Shown here piece by piece: positions 1-8,114 of a DNA stretch of 45,779 bases. The notes below the pieces were generated by a model. It worked only from the letters and a program-made list of their open reading frames with translations. It did no database searches and was not told where the DNA came from. How positions within the stretch are numbered: position 1 is the first letter of the stretch; each line of letters opens with the position of its first letter. Position numbers and translations under genes: made by a program. The DNA comes from an uncultured Peptococcaceae bacterium (lineage in GTDB: Bacteria > Bacillota > Dehalobacteriia > UBA4068 > UBA4997). The stretch covers positions 1 to 45,779 of the forward strand of contig CANQPG010000008.1 in the NCBI GenBank assembly GCA_947625705.1, read 5' to 3'.

Positions 1-77
1 GTGATGGAGGCTTTCGGCGATTATGAGCTCTCCATATCCTGCACGGAGAGCTCATAATCGCCGAAAGCCTCCAGCAC
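1..77. repeat. Fold-back inverted repeat at the window edge
   Basis: Bases 1-33 are the reverse complement of bases 45-77 with one mismatch, separated by an 11-base loop (34-44). The repeat lies inside rpoD coding sequence and destroys its frame by bringing in a TAA at 21-23. A palindrome of this size inside region 1.1 of a housekeeping sigma factor has no biological rationale, so a chimeric fold-back at a contig end is the likely explanation. Confidence 0.8.
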
Positions 78-353
78 GCCGCCGATCGTCACCTCGGTGC
101 GGTTTTTCAAAACGTCGTCCAGCCGCGCGGCCAGCTCCTTTTTGCTCAGCGTGGCGGCAACGGGCGCGTCAATATCCTCCGGCAAATCGTCCAAATCGGG
201 CTCTGCCGCAAAATCCGCCTCGTCCACACCCTCCGCCGAAATGGCAGCCAGCTCCTCGTCGGTCGGAGCCAGTTCCTCCGCCTCCGCCGTCAAAACCTCG
301 GCCAGCGGTTCAGCCACAGTATCGGTTGGCTTTTTCTTATTCGTTGCAGTCAA
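21..353 (-). CDS. rpoD: RNA polymerase primary sigma factor, N-terminal part only
   Basis: Housekeeping sigma factor that directs RNA polymerase to most promoters; only the N-terminus is present. After an acidic, Ala/Glu-rich lead, the segment reading KKELAARLDDVLKNRTEV followed by GGVLEAFGDYELS resembles sigma-70 region 1.1. The start is taken as TTG at 353 (MTATNKKKP...), because AGAGG lies about 9 bases upstream; the ATG at 377 lacks a ribosome site. It begins 75 bases after the dnaG stop, the classical dnaG-rpoD arrangement. The last residues before the TAA at 21-23 come from the fold-back repeat and are not real, so the true gene continues beyond the window. Confidence 0.85.
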   Translation of the reverse strand: MTATNKKKPTDTVAEPLAEVLTAEAEELAPTDEELAAISAEGVDEADFAAEPDLDDLPEDIDAPVAATLSKKELAARLDDVLKNRTEVTIGGVLEAFGDYELSVQDMESS

Positions 354-428
354 TGAACAAACCTCTTTCCATAACAACGCTTTGGCAGCCCAAAGCCTTC
401 CCCAAACAACCGTCTTCCATATAAAATG

Positions 429-2204
429 CTAAACGCTTCTAAGCTCTCTGATTTGGCGCTCCAGCTCGGATATCTCCCGCAGCAGCCCGGCGGCCTTGGC
501 CGCGTCCGCCTGCAAAAGCTCGTCCCGCAGCTGCTGCAAACGCTGCTGCAAACGCCCGATCTTGATCGCGCGGATACAACCCTCGGCCAGCTCCGGCATT
601 TTGGCCGGCTCCACATCGGCCTGCGCCATGCGCAGCAAAAGCTGATATGCCGCCCCCTCGTTCAGATAACTGAACAGGCTGGCCGGTCGCCAATCGTATT
701 TTTCTTTTATATTCTGTACCAAATGCAATAATTCCTGCAAAGCCGGGCTTTCTGCAAAATTTTCTCCCAATTCCGACAGCGTTCGCTCAAAAATCTCCCG
801 GTTACACAGCATAAAGAACAACAAATTCGCCTGCGTACGCGAAACATTCGCCGGGGCGCCGCTGGCGCCGGGGTTAGGTTGCGCTACCGGGCGCGGCGCC
901 TCCTGGTATTGCTTCGGGCGCAGTTCGGTGTAGATCGTCTCCGGTGAAACGCCCACCGCCCGCGCCAAAAGGTTCACGACGCTTTCCGCCTCCACGGCGT
1001 CGGTACATTCGTTCAGATACGGGCGCAAAGCCCGCACCACCGCCACCTTGCCGGAAACGCCGCTCACGTCATGCTCGGCGAGCGCCTTGTTCAGCTTGTG
1101 CTGCCAAAAATCCGCCGTTTGGTTATCCGCCAGCTTGTCCCACTCGATTTTACCGTATTTATGCAGAAACTCGTCGGGGTCAAGGTTATCCGGCAGCGTC
1201 AGCAGGCGCACGTCAAAGCCCGCCGCGTGCAGAATATCCATCGCCTTGTCCGCCGCGTTTACCCCGGCGCTGTCGCCGTCATAGACCAGCAGCACCCGCG
1301 TGGTATACCGCCGCAGCAGCTTGGTATGCTCCGCGTTGAACGCCGTGCCCAAAGACGCAATGGCATTAGTCACGCCGAACTGATGCGCCGCCAAAACGTC
1401 CATATACCCCTCCATCAGCACCGCCCTATCCTCCTTGCGGATAGCGGCAGCCGCCTGAAACAGCCCGTACAAATTCTGCGATTTATGAAAATACTGCGTC
1501 TCCGGCGAGTTCAGGTATTTCGGCTGGCCGTCGCCCATTACCCGCCCGCCGAACGCCACCACCTGGCCGCGGTAATCGTAGATCGGGAAGATCAGCCGGT
1601 GATGGAATTTATCAAAAAAGCCCTCCTTGGCCTCGCGGCGGCTCACTAACCCCGCCGCCTCCAGCTCGGCAAACTCATAGCCCTGCGAGAGCAGCGCCTT
1701 GGCCGCGCCGTCCCAGCCGTCGGCTAACCCCAGACCGAAGCGCTGCGCCAGCTCCGGGGCAAGCTGCCGCCGCTGCAGATACTCCCGCGCCGCGCGCCCG
1801 GCGTCGCTCCACATGGTGCGGTAATAGTGCGTGGCCGCCGCTTTCATCAGGTTAAAATAACGCCGCCGCTTCTGCATGGCCGCCGTTTCCTCCGGCGTCG
1901 CCTGCTCGCGCGGCATTTCCAGCCCCACCAGGCCGGCCGCTTTCTCCACCGCTTCGGGGAAGCTCAAGCCCTCAATTTCCATCAGAAACTTCAGCGCGTT
2001 GCCGCCCTTGTGGCAGCCGAAGCAATAAAATATCTGTTTCTGCGGCGAGACGCTGAACGACGGCGTTTTCTCATTATGAAACGGGCAGAGGCCGACCAGA
2101 TTGCGCCCCTGCTTTTTCAGCGAGACGTAATTGGATACGACGTCGACCACGTCCAGCCGCGCGTTGACCTCCGCCACAAATTCTTCCGGTATCATTCTTG
2201 CCAC
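429..2204 (-). CDS. dnaG: DNA primase
   Basis: Synthesises RNA primers for DNA replication with the replicative helicase. The 591-residue protein has the N-terminal CHC2 zinc finger (C40, H43, C61, C64), a Toprim core with the acidic segments VLMEGYMDVLA and LLVYDGDSAG, and an Ala/Leu-rich C-terminal helicase-binding region ending in a coiled coil. The start is GTG at 2204 with GGGGAG eight bases upstream; an ATG three codons later is less well placed. It lies between dgt and rpoD on the same strand, a common macromolecular synthesis operon of Firmicutes. A TATAAT-like box near 2368 could give it its own promoter, but the -35 match is poor. Confidence 0.97.
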   Translation of the reverse strand: MARMIPEEFVAEVNARLDVVDVVSNYVSLKKQGRNLVGLCPFHNEKTPSFSVSPQKQIFYCFGCHKGGNALKFLMEIEGLSFPEAVEKAAGLVGLEMPREQATPEETAAMQKRRRYFNLMKAAATHYYRTMWSDAGRAAREYLQRRQLAPELAQRFGLGLADGWDGAAKALLSQGYEFAELEAAGLVSRREAKEGFFDKFHHRLIFPIYDYRGQVVAFGGRVMGDGQPKYLNSPETQYFHKSQNLYGLFQAAAAIRKEDRAVLMEGYMDVLAAHQFGVTNAIASLGTAFNAEHTKLLRRYTTRVLLVYDGDSAGVNAADKAMDILHAAGFDVRLLTLPDNLDPDEFLHKYGKIEWDKLADNQTADFWQHKLNKALAEHDVSGVSGKVAVVRALRPYLNECTDAVEAESVVNLLARAVGVSPETIYTELRPKQYQEAPRPVAQPNPGASGAPANVSRTQANLLFFMLCNREIFERTLSELGENFAESPALQELLHLVQNIKEKYDWRPASLFSYLNEGAAYQLLLRMAQADVEPAKMPELAEGCIRAIKIGRLQQRLQQLRDELLQADAAKAAGLLREISELERQIRELRSV

Positions 2205-2380
2205 CAGCTATTCTCCCCGCCGCTTTTCGGCTCATATTGCTTTCGTTTATCGCCCCAAAATATTCGCCGCGCGGGGTGCGTTTTCCTTTTTTCCGCTTGG
2301 GCGCCGGGGCGGGCGGCCTATTCGTCGGTATATGTTGCCCCCAAAGCCGCCAAAATATACCAATTATAACCGGCTGCCCG

Positions 2381-3346
2381 CTAAATGCCCAGCTCGGCAA
2401 AAACGCGCAGTGCATAAGAGTCCGACATGCCCGCGATATAATCGCAGGCGGCGCGGCGCACATCGCCCAGGCGCAGCAGCTCAGGCGGCAGCAGCTCCGG
2501 CTGGCCGACGAAATGATCGAACGCATAATTCAGCTTCTCTTTCAGTATCTCCTCCTGACGGATCGCCCGCGGCGTGCGGTAGACCCGCTCAAACAGAAAG
2601 TCCCGCAGCTCGTCCATCGCCTGCGCCTCGCGCTGGTTCATGCGGATACCGCGCAAGTCCTGCGACGCTTCAATAACGGAAAGCACCATCGCGTTGATCC
2701 GCTTGCTGTTGGTGCCGCCCAGCACCGCCACCGCGCTCTGCGGCAGCTCGCCCGCGCGGATCAGCCCCGCCCGCATGGCGTCGTCGGTGTCGTGATTAAC
2801 GTAAGCCATGCGGTCGGCCAGCTGCACCAGCTCGCCCTCCAGCGTCATATTTTTCAGCCCGCCGGAATGGTGCAGTATGCCGTCCCGCACCTCCAGCGTC
2901 AGGTTCAAGCCCTGGCCGTCCTTTTCCAGCACGTCCACCACGCGCAGGCTTTGCTCGTTGTGGCGGAAGCTGCCGTATATCTCGTTCAGCGCCCGCTCGC
3001 CGGCATGGCCGAAAGGGGTATGCCCCAAGTCATGCCCCAAGGCAATGGCCTCGGTCAAGTCCTCGTTCAGGCAAAGGGCGCGGGCGATCGTGCGGGCGAT
3101 CTGCATGACCTCCAGCGTGTGCGTAAGCCGGGTGCGGTAATGGTCGCCGTCCGGTGCGATAAACACCTGCGTCTTCATCTTCAGCCGCCGAAAGCTTTTG
3201 CAGTGGATAATGCGGTCGCGGTCACGCTGAAAGCAGGTGCGCACGGGCGATTCCGTCTCGGGCTGGCGCCGCCCCCGGCTGTTCGCGGCGTGCGTGGCCT
3301 CCGGCGCCAGCAGCACCGCCTCTCTTTCAAACGCGTCTTTCAGCAT
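2381..3346 (-). CDS. dgt: Deoxyguanosinetriphosphate triphosphohydrolase-like HD protein
   Basis: Member of the dNTP triphosphohydrolase branch of the HD superfamily, which removes tripolyphosphate from dNTPs and so adjusts dNTP pools. The protein has 321 residues, close to the length of the short (type 2) dGTPase-like group. HD ligands are visible as H76 in RLTHTLEV and H105-D106 in GHDLGHTPFGHAGE; the upstream HCKSFRRLKMKTQV is typical of the family. GGGGGAGG precedes the ATG by six bases. It is upstream of dnaG on the same strand (177-base gap). Substrate preference cannot be read from sequence. Confidence 0.9.
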   Translation of the reverse strand: MLKDAFEREAVLLAPEATHAANSRGRRQPETESPVRTCFQRDRDRIIHCKSFRRLKMKTQVFIAPDGDHYRTRLTHTLEVMQIARTIARALCLNEDLTEAIALGHDLGHTPFGHAGERALNEIYGSFRHNEQSLRVVDVLEKDGQGLNLTLEVRDGILHHSGGLKNMTLEGELVQLADRMAYVNHDTDDAMRAGLIRAGELPQSAVAVLGGTNSKRINAMVLSVIEASQDLRGIRMNQREAQAMDELRDFLFERVYRTPRAIRQEEILKEKLNYAFDHFVGQPELLPPELLRLGDVRRAACDYIAGMSDSYALRVFAELGI

Positions 3347-3441
3347 GATAAAACCTCCCCCGGCGCCGCCGCGCCCGCTGTTTTATCGAGAGTTTTCGCC
3401 AAATGGGCGGCTATTTCCTGCCGTTTGGGGCAAATCCGCCG

Positions 3442-3834
3442 CTATCGCTTCTCGGGCAGGCGTTTGGCGGCCATAAAAGCCTGAAAATCCGCCTCGCTGA
3501 CCACGTATTTGCGCCCCACGCGGCGGCTTTTAAGCTCGCCGCTTTTCACCAGCTCGCTGATGTAGGCATAGCTTAAGGAAAGCTTCGCCATCAGCTGGCG
3601 TATGGTATAGCCGTCCGCGCCGCCGCCCTCGACCCGCCGGCGGCAAAACTCGGCCGCCTCACCGCGTTCGATAAAAAACCGCCGCCCGATACGATAAGCG
3701 CTGATCTCACCCAGATCGATCGCCCGCTTCACTGTGCCGTAGCTGACGCCCGCCGCTTTTGCCACCTCCGCCGGCGATAAATAATCACGCGCCGCGGCAC
3801 CCTCACGCTGTTTTTTATTGTCAATTTCTGTCAT
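3442..3834 (-). CDS. Protein with two excisionase-type helix-turn-helix domains
   Basis: A 130-residue protein made of two successive MerR/excisionase-like winged HTH domains: residues about 18-65 (LSPAEVAKAAGVSYGTVKRA) and 75-125 (TIRQLMAKLSLSYAYISELV), each ending in a short basic wing (YRIGRRFF; RRVGRKYVV). This suggests a DNA-binding protein that recognises two half-sites as one chain. GGAGGG lies seven bases before the ATG. It is divergent from the HD hydrolase gene at 3991, so it could control that promoter; this is inference. No integrase or phage gene is nearby, so excisionase function is unlikely. Confidence 0.75.
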   Translation of the reverse strand: MTEIDNKKQREGAAARDYLSPAEVAKAAGVSYGTVKRAIDLGEISAYRIGRRFFIERGEAAEFCRRRVEGGGADGYTIRQLMAKLSLSYAYISELVKSGELKSRRVGRKYVVSEADFQAFMAAKRLPEKR

Positions 3835-3905
3835 CGTTTAACCCTCCAAGCTGTGCTTTTCTGCTTACAGCTTATGAGCGTCGCCTTATATTTAGACTGC
3901 CGCAT

Positions 3906-3934
3906 TTGCATTTTTGGCGCACTTATGCTAGAAT
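3906..3934 (+). promoter_or_regulatory. Promoter of the HD hydrolase gene
   Basis: TTGCAT at 3906-3911 and TAGAAT at 3929-3934 are separated by 17 bases, 57 bases upstream of the TTG start at 3991. It sits in the divergent region shared with the two-HTH protein. Confidence 0.6.
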
Positions 3935-3990
3935 ATATTTGTTGCGGCTGTAATTTGCCGCCATTATACCACAGAAAGGAAGCGTTTGCT

Positions 3991-4536
3991 TTGACGCCGA
4001 TTAAAGCCACGGCCTCGCATAAAAATCTGGCGAACGAGGACGTCCGTCTGGTGCGGGAATACCGCGCGCTGGTGGACGATCTGCTGACCGCGCCGGAGTT
4101 TGACCAGCTGGCCGATTTCCGCCATCACAAGATGAACCGCCGCCAGCACGCGCTGAACGTTTCGTGGTATGCCTTTCTGTTCGCCCGCCGCTGCCGCATG
4201 GACGCGGCCGCCTGTGCCCGATCCGGCCTGCTGCACGATCTCTACTATTATAACTTCCGCGACGAGGACTGCGGCAAAAGCGAGCATATCCATAACCACC
4301 CGCGCCTGGCGCTGGAAAACGCCAAGGCGCTGACCGACCTCTCCCGCCGCGAGGAGGATATCATTCTGAACCATATGTGGCCGATGAGCGTGGAACACCG
4401 CCGCCACTTCAAGGAAACGTATCTGGTGGCCTGCATTGACAAAATGTGCTGCCTGCTGGAGCTTTCCGCCGTGGCCTGGCAGGGCAGCAAACGCGGCGCC
4501 CGGCGCGTCTGGCAGAATATGCGCGGCCAAAACTAA
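3991..4536 (+). CDS. HD domain phosphohydrolase, function unknown
   Basis: A 181-residue cytosolic HD-superfamily protein. Candidate metal ligands are H53 (RRQHALNVSWY), H82-D83 (GLLHDLYYYNF), two further His in SEHIHNHPRLA, and a late His in ILNHMWPM. This spacing resembles small stand-alone HD hydrolases acting on nucleotides or phosphate esters; the substrate is not known. The start is TTG at 3991, with AAAGGA upstream; longer in-frame ATGs lie before or within the promoter. The gene is followed by a strong terminator and appears monocistronic. Confidence 0.75.
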   Translation: MTPIKATASHKNLANEDVRLVREYRALVDDLLTAPEFDQLADFRHHKMNRRQHALNVSWYAFLFARRCRMDAAACARSGLLHDLYYYNFRDEDCGKSEHIHNHPRLALENAKALTDLSRREEDIILNHMWPMSVEHRRHFKETYLVACIDKMCCLLELSAVAWQGSKRGARRVWQNMRGQN

Positions 4537-4545
4537 GCCCTGACC

Positions 4546-4573
4546 CCCCGCGTCCCGCGCGGGGCATTTTTTT
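4546..4573 (+). terminator. Rho-independent terminator after the HD gene
   Basis: A 7-bp GC stem (CCCCGCG/CGCGGGG) with a 5-base loop is followed by a run of seven T. It starts 10 bases after the stop codon. Confidence 0.85.
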
Positions 4574-4588
4574 GCAAGGAGACACATT

Positions 4589-5428
4589 ATGCCAGCCAAA
4601 ATCACCGCCGCCCGGCAAAATTTCGCCGCCCTGCGGACGCCGCTTCTCTGCCCCGTCTGCAATGAACCGCTTAAATTGGCAGAAAACAGTTTCCGCTGCC
4701 CCGCCGGCCATTGCTTTGACCTTTCGGCCAAAAATTACTTAAACCTTGCCCCGCATTTGAAAGCCCCCGCCCTCTATGACGAGAGACTTTTTGCCGCCCG
4801 CCGCGCCGTGTTTGACGCCGGGTTTTATGCTCCCTTGGCGGAAGCGCTGGTCAAGCAGGCGCAGGCGTTGCAGCAAAGGCTTGGCCGCCCGATAACCGTG
4901 CTGGACGCGGGCTGCGGCGAGGGTTATTTTGCCGCAGAAGTGCTTGCCGCGCTTGACGGTGAAACCTGCGAAATGCTGGCGGTGGACTTGGCCAAGCCCG
5001 GTCTGCTGTTGGCCGCCCGCCGCGCGCGAGAGATGAAATGCCTGCTGGCCGACTTGGCACGGCTGCCCGTTCCCGATAACTCGCTGGATATCATACTGAA
5101 CGTGCTTTCCCCCGCCAACTATCAGGAGTTTCGGCGGGTGCTGCGCCCCGGCGGCCTGCTGCTGAAAGTCGCCCCCGGCGCGGCTTACCTGCAAGAGGTG
5201 CGGCAGGCGTTTAACATAGCGCCCGGCGAAAAAAGCGAGGCGGAACGGCTGCTGGCTGCCGCCGCCGGCGAGTACAGCACAACTACCCTGCATTACACCC
5301 GCCCCGTCACCCCGGAGCAGCGGGAGAATCTGCTCGCCATGAGCCCGCTTGCCGGGCATCATACCGCGCGGGAAGCGGATTTCACCGAAGTGACGATCGA
5401 TTTGCAGATGTTCGTAGCAACATTTTAA
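4589..5428 (+). CDS. 23S rRNA (guanine-N1)-methyltransferase, RlmA family
   Basis: Methylates N1 of a guanine in 23S rRNA helix 35 using S-adenosylmethionine, if the family assignment holds. The 279-residue protein starts with the family's zinc finger (C21, C24, C37, H41), then has the AdoMet motif LDAGCGEGYF at about 105-114 and the Rossmann acidic residue in LAVDLAKPG. The segment NVLSPANYQEFRRVLRPGG matches the RlmA core, and length agrees with RlmA(I)/RlmA(II). The two sub-families (G745 or G748; the latter affects macrolide sensitivity) cannot be separated by eye. AAGGAG precedes the ATG. Confidence 0.85.
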   Translation: MPAKITAARQNFAALRTPLLCPVCNEPLKLAENSFRCPAGHCFDLSAKNYLNLAPHLKAPALYDERLFAARRAVFDAGFYAPLAEALVKQAQALQQRLGRPITVLDAGCGEGYFAAEVLAALDGETCEMLAVDLAKPGLLLAARRAREMKCLLADLARLPVPDNSLDIILNVLSPANYQEFRRVLRPGGLLLKVAPGAAYLQEVRQAFNIAPGEKSEAERLLAAAAGEYSTTTLHYTRPVTPEQRENLLAMSPLAGHHTAREADFTEVTIDLQMFVATF

Positions 5429-5441
5429 TAGGTTTGGCAGA

Positions 5442-5622
5442 GGGGCTTTGATAGATCGGGCGGGCATTGATAATACTTTCCACGTAATTTGCGCAGGTCA
5501 TGGAGTGGAAAGTTTTATCAATGCTCGCCGGGTTAGATGATACGGGGCTTTGATAAATTTTTTCGCTACATGACCTCCGCTTCGCTTCGCTAAATTTCGC
5601 GAAAAAAATTATCAAAGTCCCC
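5442..5622. repeat. Palindromic element pair A (A1, A2) plus a fragment
   Basis: A1 (5461-5530) and A2 (5544-5622) are imperfect palindromes. A1 arms read CGGGCATTGATAA and TTATCAATGCTCG; A2 arms read GGGGCTTTGATAA and TTATCAAAGTCCCC. Their core strings (GGTCATGGAGTGG in A1, CATGACCTCCGCTTCG in A2) are in opposite orientation. GGGGCTTTGATA at 5444-5455 looks like a truncated third arm. The pair separates the convergent rlmA-type and trxA genes and fills this gap; no gene was seen here. Confidence 0.85.
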
Positions 5623-5629
5623 TAAGGCA

Positions 5630-5662
5630 TAAAAAAACGACCCGGTCTCCGGGTCGTTTTTG
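5630..5662 (-). terminator. Bidirectional terminator after trxA
   Basis: Stem AAAACGACCCGG/CCGGGTCGTTTT with a 3-base loop has T-rich flanks on both strands. It lies just downstream of trxA and could also stop transcripts arriving from the plus strand. Confidence 0.85.
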
Positions 5663-5675
5663 CGTTTCGGCAAGT

Positions 5676-5996
5676 TTACTTCAATAATTCCTCTACCGCG
5701 TCACGCGATTTGAAACCGATGGTGGAGTTCACCTGCTTGCCGTCGCGGTAAACGATCAGCGTGGGTATCGTATCCACACCGAAGCGCCGCGCCAGCTCCT
5801 CCTCCTCGTCGATGTTGATCTTGCCGACGGTGAGTTCCTTACCGTCCGCTTCCCAGGCCGCGTCCACCTGCTCCAAAACCGGCTCGATCATGCGGCAGTA
5901 ACCGCACCACGGCGCCCAAAAATCCAGCAGCACCGTGCCCGGCGCCTGCTCCACCTCCGCCGCGAAATTTTCGGCAGTAATTGTTACTTCTGCCAT
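5676..5996 (-). CDS. trxA: Thioredoxin with WCGYC active site
   Basis: Small dithiol-disulfide reductant, 106 residues, the usual thioredoxin length. The active site is W30-C31-G32-Y33-C34, where Tyr replaces the usual Pro; the residue between the cysteines influences redox potential. The cis-proline loop (VDTIPTLIVY) and the DFWAPW strand are intact. The start is ATG at 5996, preceded by AAAGGAG; an upstream in-frame ATG would run into glmS and has no ribosome site. It starts 56 bases after the glmS stop on the same strand and is probably co-transcribed with it. No thioredoxin reductase gene is in the window. Confidence 0.93.
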   Translation of the reverse strand: MAEVTITAENFAAEVEQAPGTVLLDFWAPWCGYCRMIEPVLEQVDAAWEADGKELTVGKINIDEEEELARRFGVDTIPTLIVYRDGKQVNSTIGFKSRDAVEELLK

Positions 5997-6052
5997 AAAA
6001 TCAGCTCCTTTCAGCTTGTCTGCGTTATTTAATATAGCCGCCGCCCCGCCTT

Positions 6053-7879
6053 TTATTCGACGGTGACGGATTTGGCCAAATTCTTCGGCTGGTCGATACT
6101 GCACCCCTTTTGGCTGGCCACGTAATAGGCGAAAAGCTGCAAGGGTATCACCGTCAGCGAGGGCTGCAGCAGCGGCAGCGTCTGCGGCACGCTGAACACC
6201 ACGTCCGATACGGCGGCCATCTGCTCGTCGCCCGCCACGGCCACGGATACCAGATACGCCCCGCGCGCCCGCACCTCCTCGGCGTTGCTCTTGATCTTCT
6301 CCACCAGGGGCTGATACGTCGCCAGCGTGAACACCAGCGTCCCCTGCTCGATCAGCGAGATGGTGCCGTGCTTCAGCTCGCCGCCGGCGTACGCCTCGGA
6401 GTGGATATACGAAATTTCTTTCAGCTTCAGGCTGCCCTCCATCGCCACAGCGTAATCCAAGTTGCGCCCGATAAAGAAAATGCTGTGCTTGTTATACAGC
6501 TGCGACGCCCAATACTGTATCTTCTCCTTATCCGCCAGCACGGCCTCCACCTGCGCGGGCAGCTCCGAAAGAGCCCGGCAGTAAGCCGCCAGCTCCTCTT
6601 GGGTCATGGTGCCCAAAAGCTCGGCGAATTTCAGCGCCAAAAGATCGATGACCACCAGCTGGGTGCTGTATGCCTTGGTGGTGGCAACGGCAATTTCCGG
6701 CCCCGCCCAGGTGTAAAGCACGTCGTCCGCCTCACGGGCAATGGTGCTGCCCAAAACATTGACGATAGCCAGCACCCGCGCCCCCTGCGCCTTGCCCTCG
6801 CGCATGGCGGCAATGGTATCCGCCGTCTCACCGGACTGCGAAATAACGATCATCAGCGTGCGCTCGTCAATGATCGGCTGGCGATAGCGGAACTCGGAGG
6901 CGATATCCACCTCCACCGGGATCCGGCAGGTCGCTTCCAGCACGTATTTGCCCACCACGCCCACATGATAGGAAGACCCACAGGCCACGATGTAGATTTT
7001 GGCCGTGTTTTGCAGCATTTCCCGCGTGATGTGGAAGTCGTCCAGCACAATGCCGCCGTCTTTTAAGCGCGGGCTGACGGTTTTTTGCAGGCTTTGCGGC
7101 TGCTCCATAATTTCCTTGAACATGAAATGCTCATAGCCGCCTTTTTCCGCCGCCGAAACGTCCCAGTCGATGTGCGTGACGGCAACCGGCTTTTCATCGC
7201 GGTTGGTGTCGTATATTTTCACTGCGTCCGGGGCGATAACCACAATTTCCCGGTCGTCCAGATAACAGACCTCCTGCGTGTGCGCCAGGAGCGACGGCAC
7301 GTCGCTGGCGATCAAATTTTCGCCCTGCCCTAAGCCCACCACCAGCGGGCTGTCTTTCCGCACGGCATAGAAGCGCCCCGGTTCGTCCGCCGAAAGCACG
7401 CCCAGCGAATACGAACCCTCCAGCACGTTCACCAGATGGATCATCGTATCCAGCATATCGCCCTGATAAAAATACTCCACCAGCTGGGCGATGACCTCGG
7501 TATCCGTCTGCGATATGAAGCTGAAGCCTTTTTTTTGCAGCATCTCTTTCAGCTGCTGATAATTTTCGATAATGCCGTTATGTACCACCGCAAAGCGGCC
7601 GGAATTGCTCAAATGCGGGTGGGCGTTAACGTCCGACGGCTCGCCGTGCGTTGCCCAGCGCGTGTGGCCGATACCGACATGCCCCGGCACCGTTTGGCCG
7701 TCCTGCGTCAGATCCTTCAGCACCTGTAATTTGCCCGCCGCCTTGGCAATTTCAATTTTGCCCTCGTTGATCACCGCGATACCCGCCGAATCATAGCCGC
7801 GGTATTCCAATTTCTCCAACCCTTTAAGCAGCACCGGCGCCGCCGCAAGCGGCCCGGCATAACCAACTATGCCGCACAT
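6053..7879 (-). CDS. glmS: Glutamine-fructose-6-phosphate aminotransferase (isomerizing)
   Basis: Makes glucosamine-6-phosphate from fructose-6-phosphate and glutamine, the first step to UDP-GlcNAc and peptidoglycan. The 608-residue protein is full length: N-terminal Ntn amidotransferase domain with Cys2 nucleophile (MCGIVGYAG), two SIS domains (CGSSYHVG; SQSGETADT), the EAYAGGELKHG loop, and the canonical C-terminus LAKSVTVE. AAGGGGG precedes the ATG by six bases. Its own promoter lies at 7928-7956, about 45-50 bases upstream; that short leader has no room for a glmS ribozyme, so control must differ from B. subtilis. Confidence 0.98.
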   Translation of the reverse strand: MCGIVGYAGPLAAAPVLLKGLEKLEYRGYDSAGIAVINEGKIEIAKAAGKLQVLKDLTQDGQTVPGHVGIGHTRWATHGEPSDVNAHPHLSNSGRFAVVHNGIIENYQQLKEMLQKKGFSFISQTDTEVIAQLVEYFYQGDMLDTMIHLVNVLEGSYSLGVLSADEPGRFYAVRKDSPLVVGLGQGENLIASDVPSLLAHTQEVCYLDDREIVVIAPDAVKIYDTNRDEKPVAVTHIDWDVSAAEKGGYEHFMFKEIMEQPQSLQKTVSPRLKDGGIVLDDFHITREMLQNTAKIYIVACGSSYHVGVVGKYVLEATCRIPVEVDIASEFRYRQPIIDERTLMIVISQSGETADTIAAMREGKAQGARVLAIVNVLGSTIAREADDVLYTWAGPEIAVATTKAYSTQLVVIDLLALKFAELLGTMTQEELAAYCRALSELPAQVEAVLADKEKIQYWASQLYNKHSIFFIGRNLDYAVAMEGSLKLKEISYIHSEAYAGGELKHGTISLIEQGTLVFTLATYQPLVEKIKSNAEEVRARGAYLVSVAVAGDEQMAAVSDVVFSVPQTLPLLQPSLTVIPLQLFAYYVASQKGCSIDQPKNLAKSVTVE

Positions 7880-7927
7880 ATTAATCCCCCTTTTCCCCGC
7901 GAAACTGACAACTATATACTTACAGCA

Positions 7928-7956
7928 ATTATATTATACCCGCCGCTTTTTTGCAA
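7928..7956 (-). promoter_or_regulatory. Promoter of glmS-trxA
   Basis: On the minus strand, TTGCAA (7951-7956) and TATAAT (7928-7933) are separated by 17 bases. A second overlapping TATAAT at 7933-7938 has poor spacing. Confidence 0.7.
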
Positions 7957-8003
7957 GTTTTAATTCTTCCCCGTTTGCAGGCGGGTTTTTGCCCGTATTA
8001 TGA

Positions 8004-8032
8004 TTGTATTTTGGCGGCGAATGTAGTATACT
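8004..8032 (+). promoter_or_regulatory. Promoter of the thioesterase-secA transcription unit
   Basis: TTGTAT (8004-8009) and TATACT (8027-8032) are separated by 17 bases, giving a leader of about 75 bases before the ATG at 8115. A small GGCC-TTGC-GGCC hairpin lies in the leader. Confidence 0.6.
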
Positions 8033-8114
8033 GTTTAATGGTGTTTTGTTGATATTTTCCAATCCGGCCTTGCGGCCAATGGGTTTGGTTTAACGATGAC
8101 ACAAGGAGGGCAAA

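Noticed and set aside
2198-3484. Long plus-strand open frames opposite dgt, glmS, secA, metG, lysA and other genes
   Set aside because: They are antisense shadows produced by GC-rich codon use, with no ribosome sites or recognisable domains.
3442-3834. Phage excisionase
   Set aside because: No integrase, attachment-like repeat or phage gene was found nearby, and the protein has two HTH domains.
7880-8000. glmS ribozyme upstream of glmS
   Set aside because: The promoter lies about 50 bases before the ATG, leaving no room for the roughly 150-base ribozyme, and no matching core was seen.
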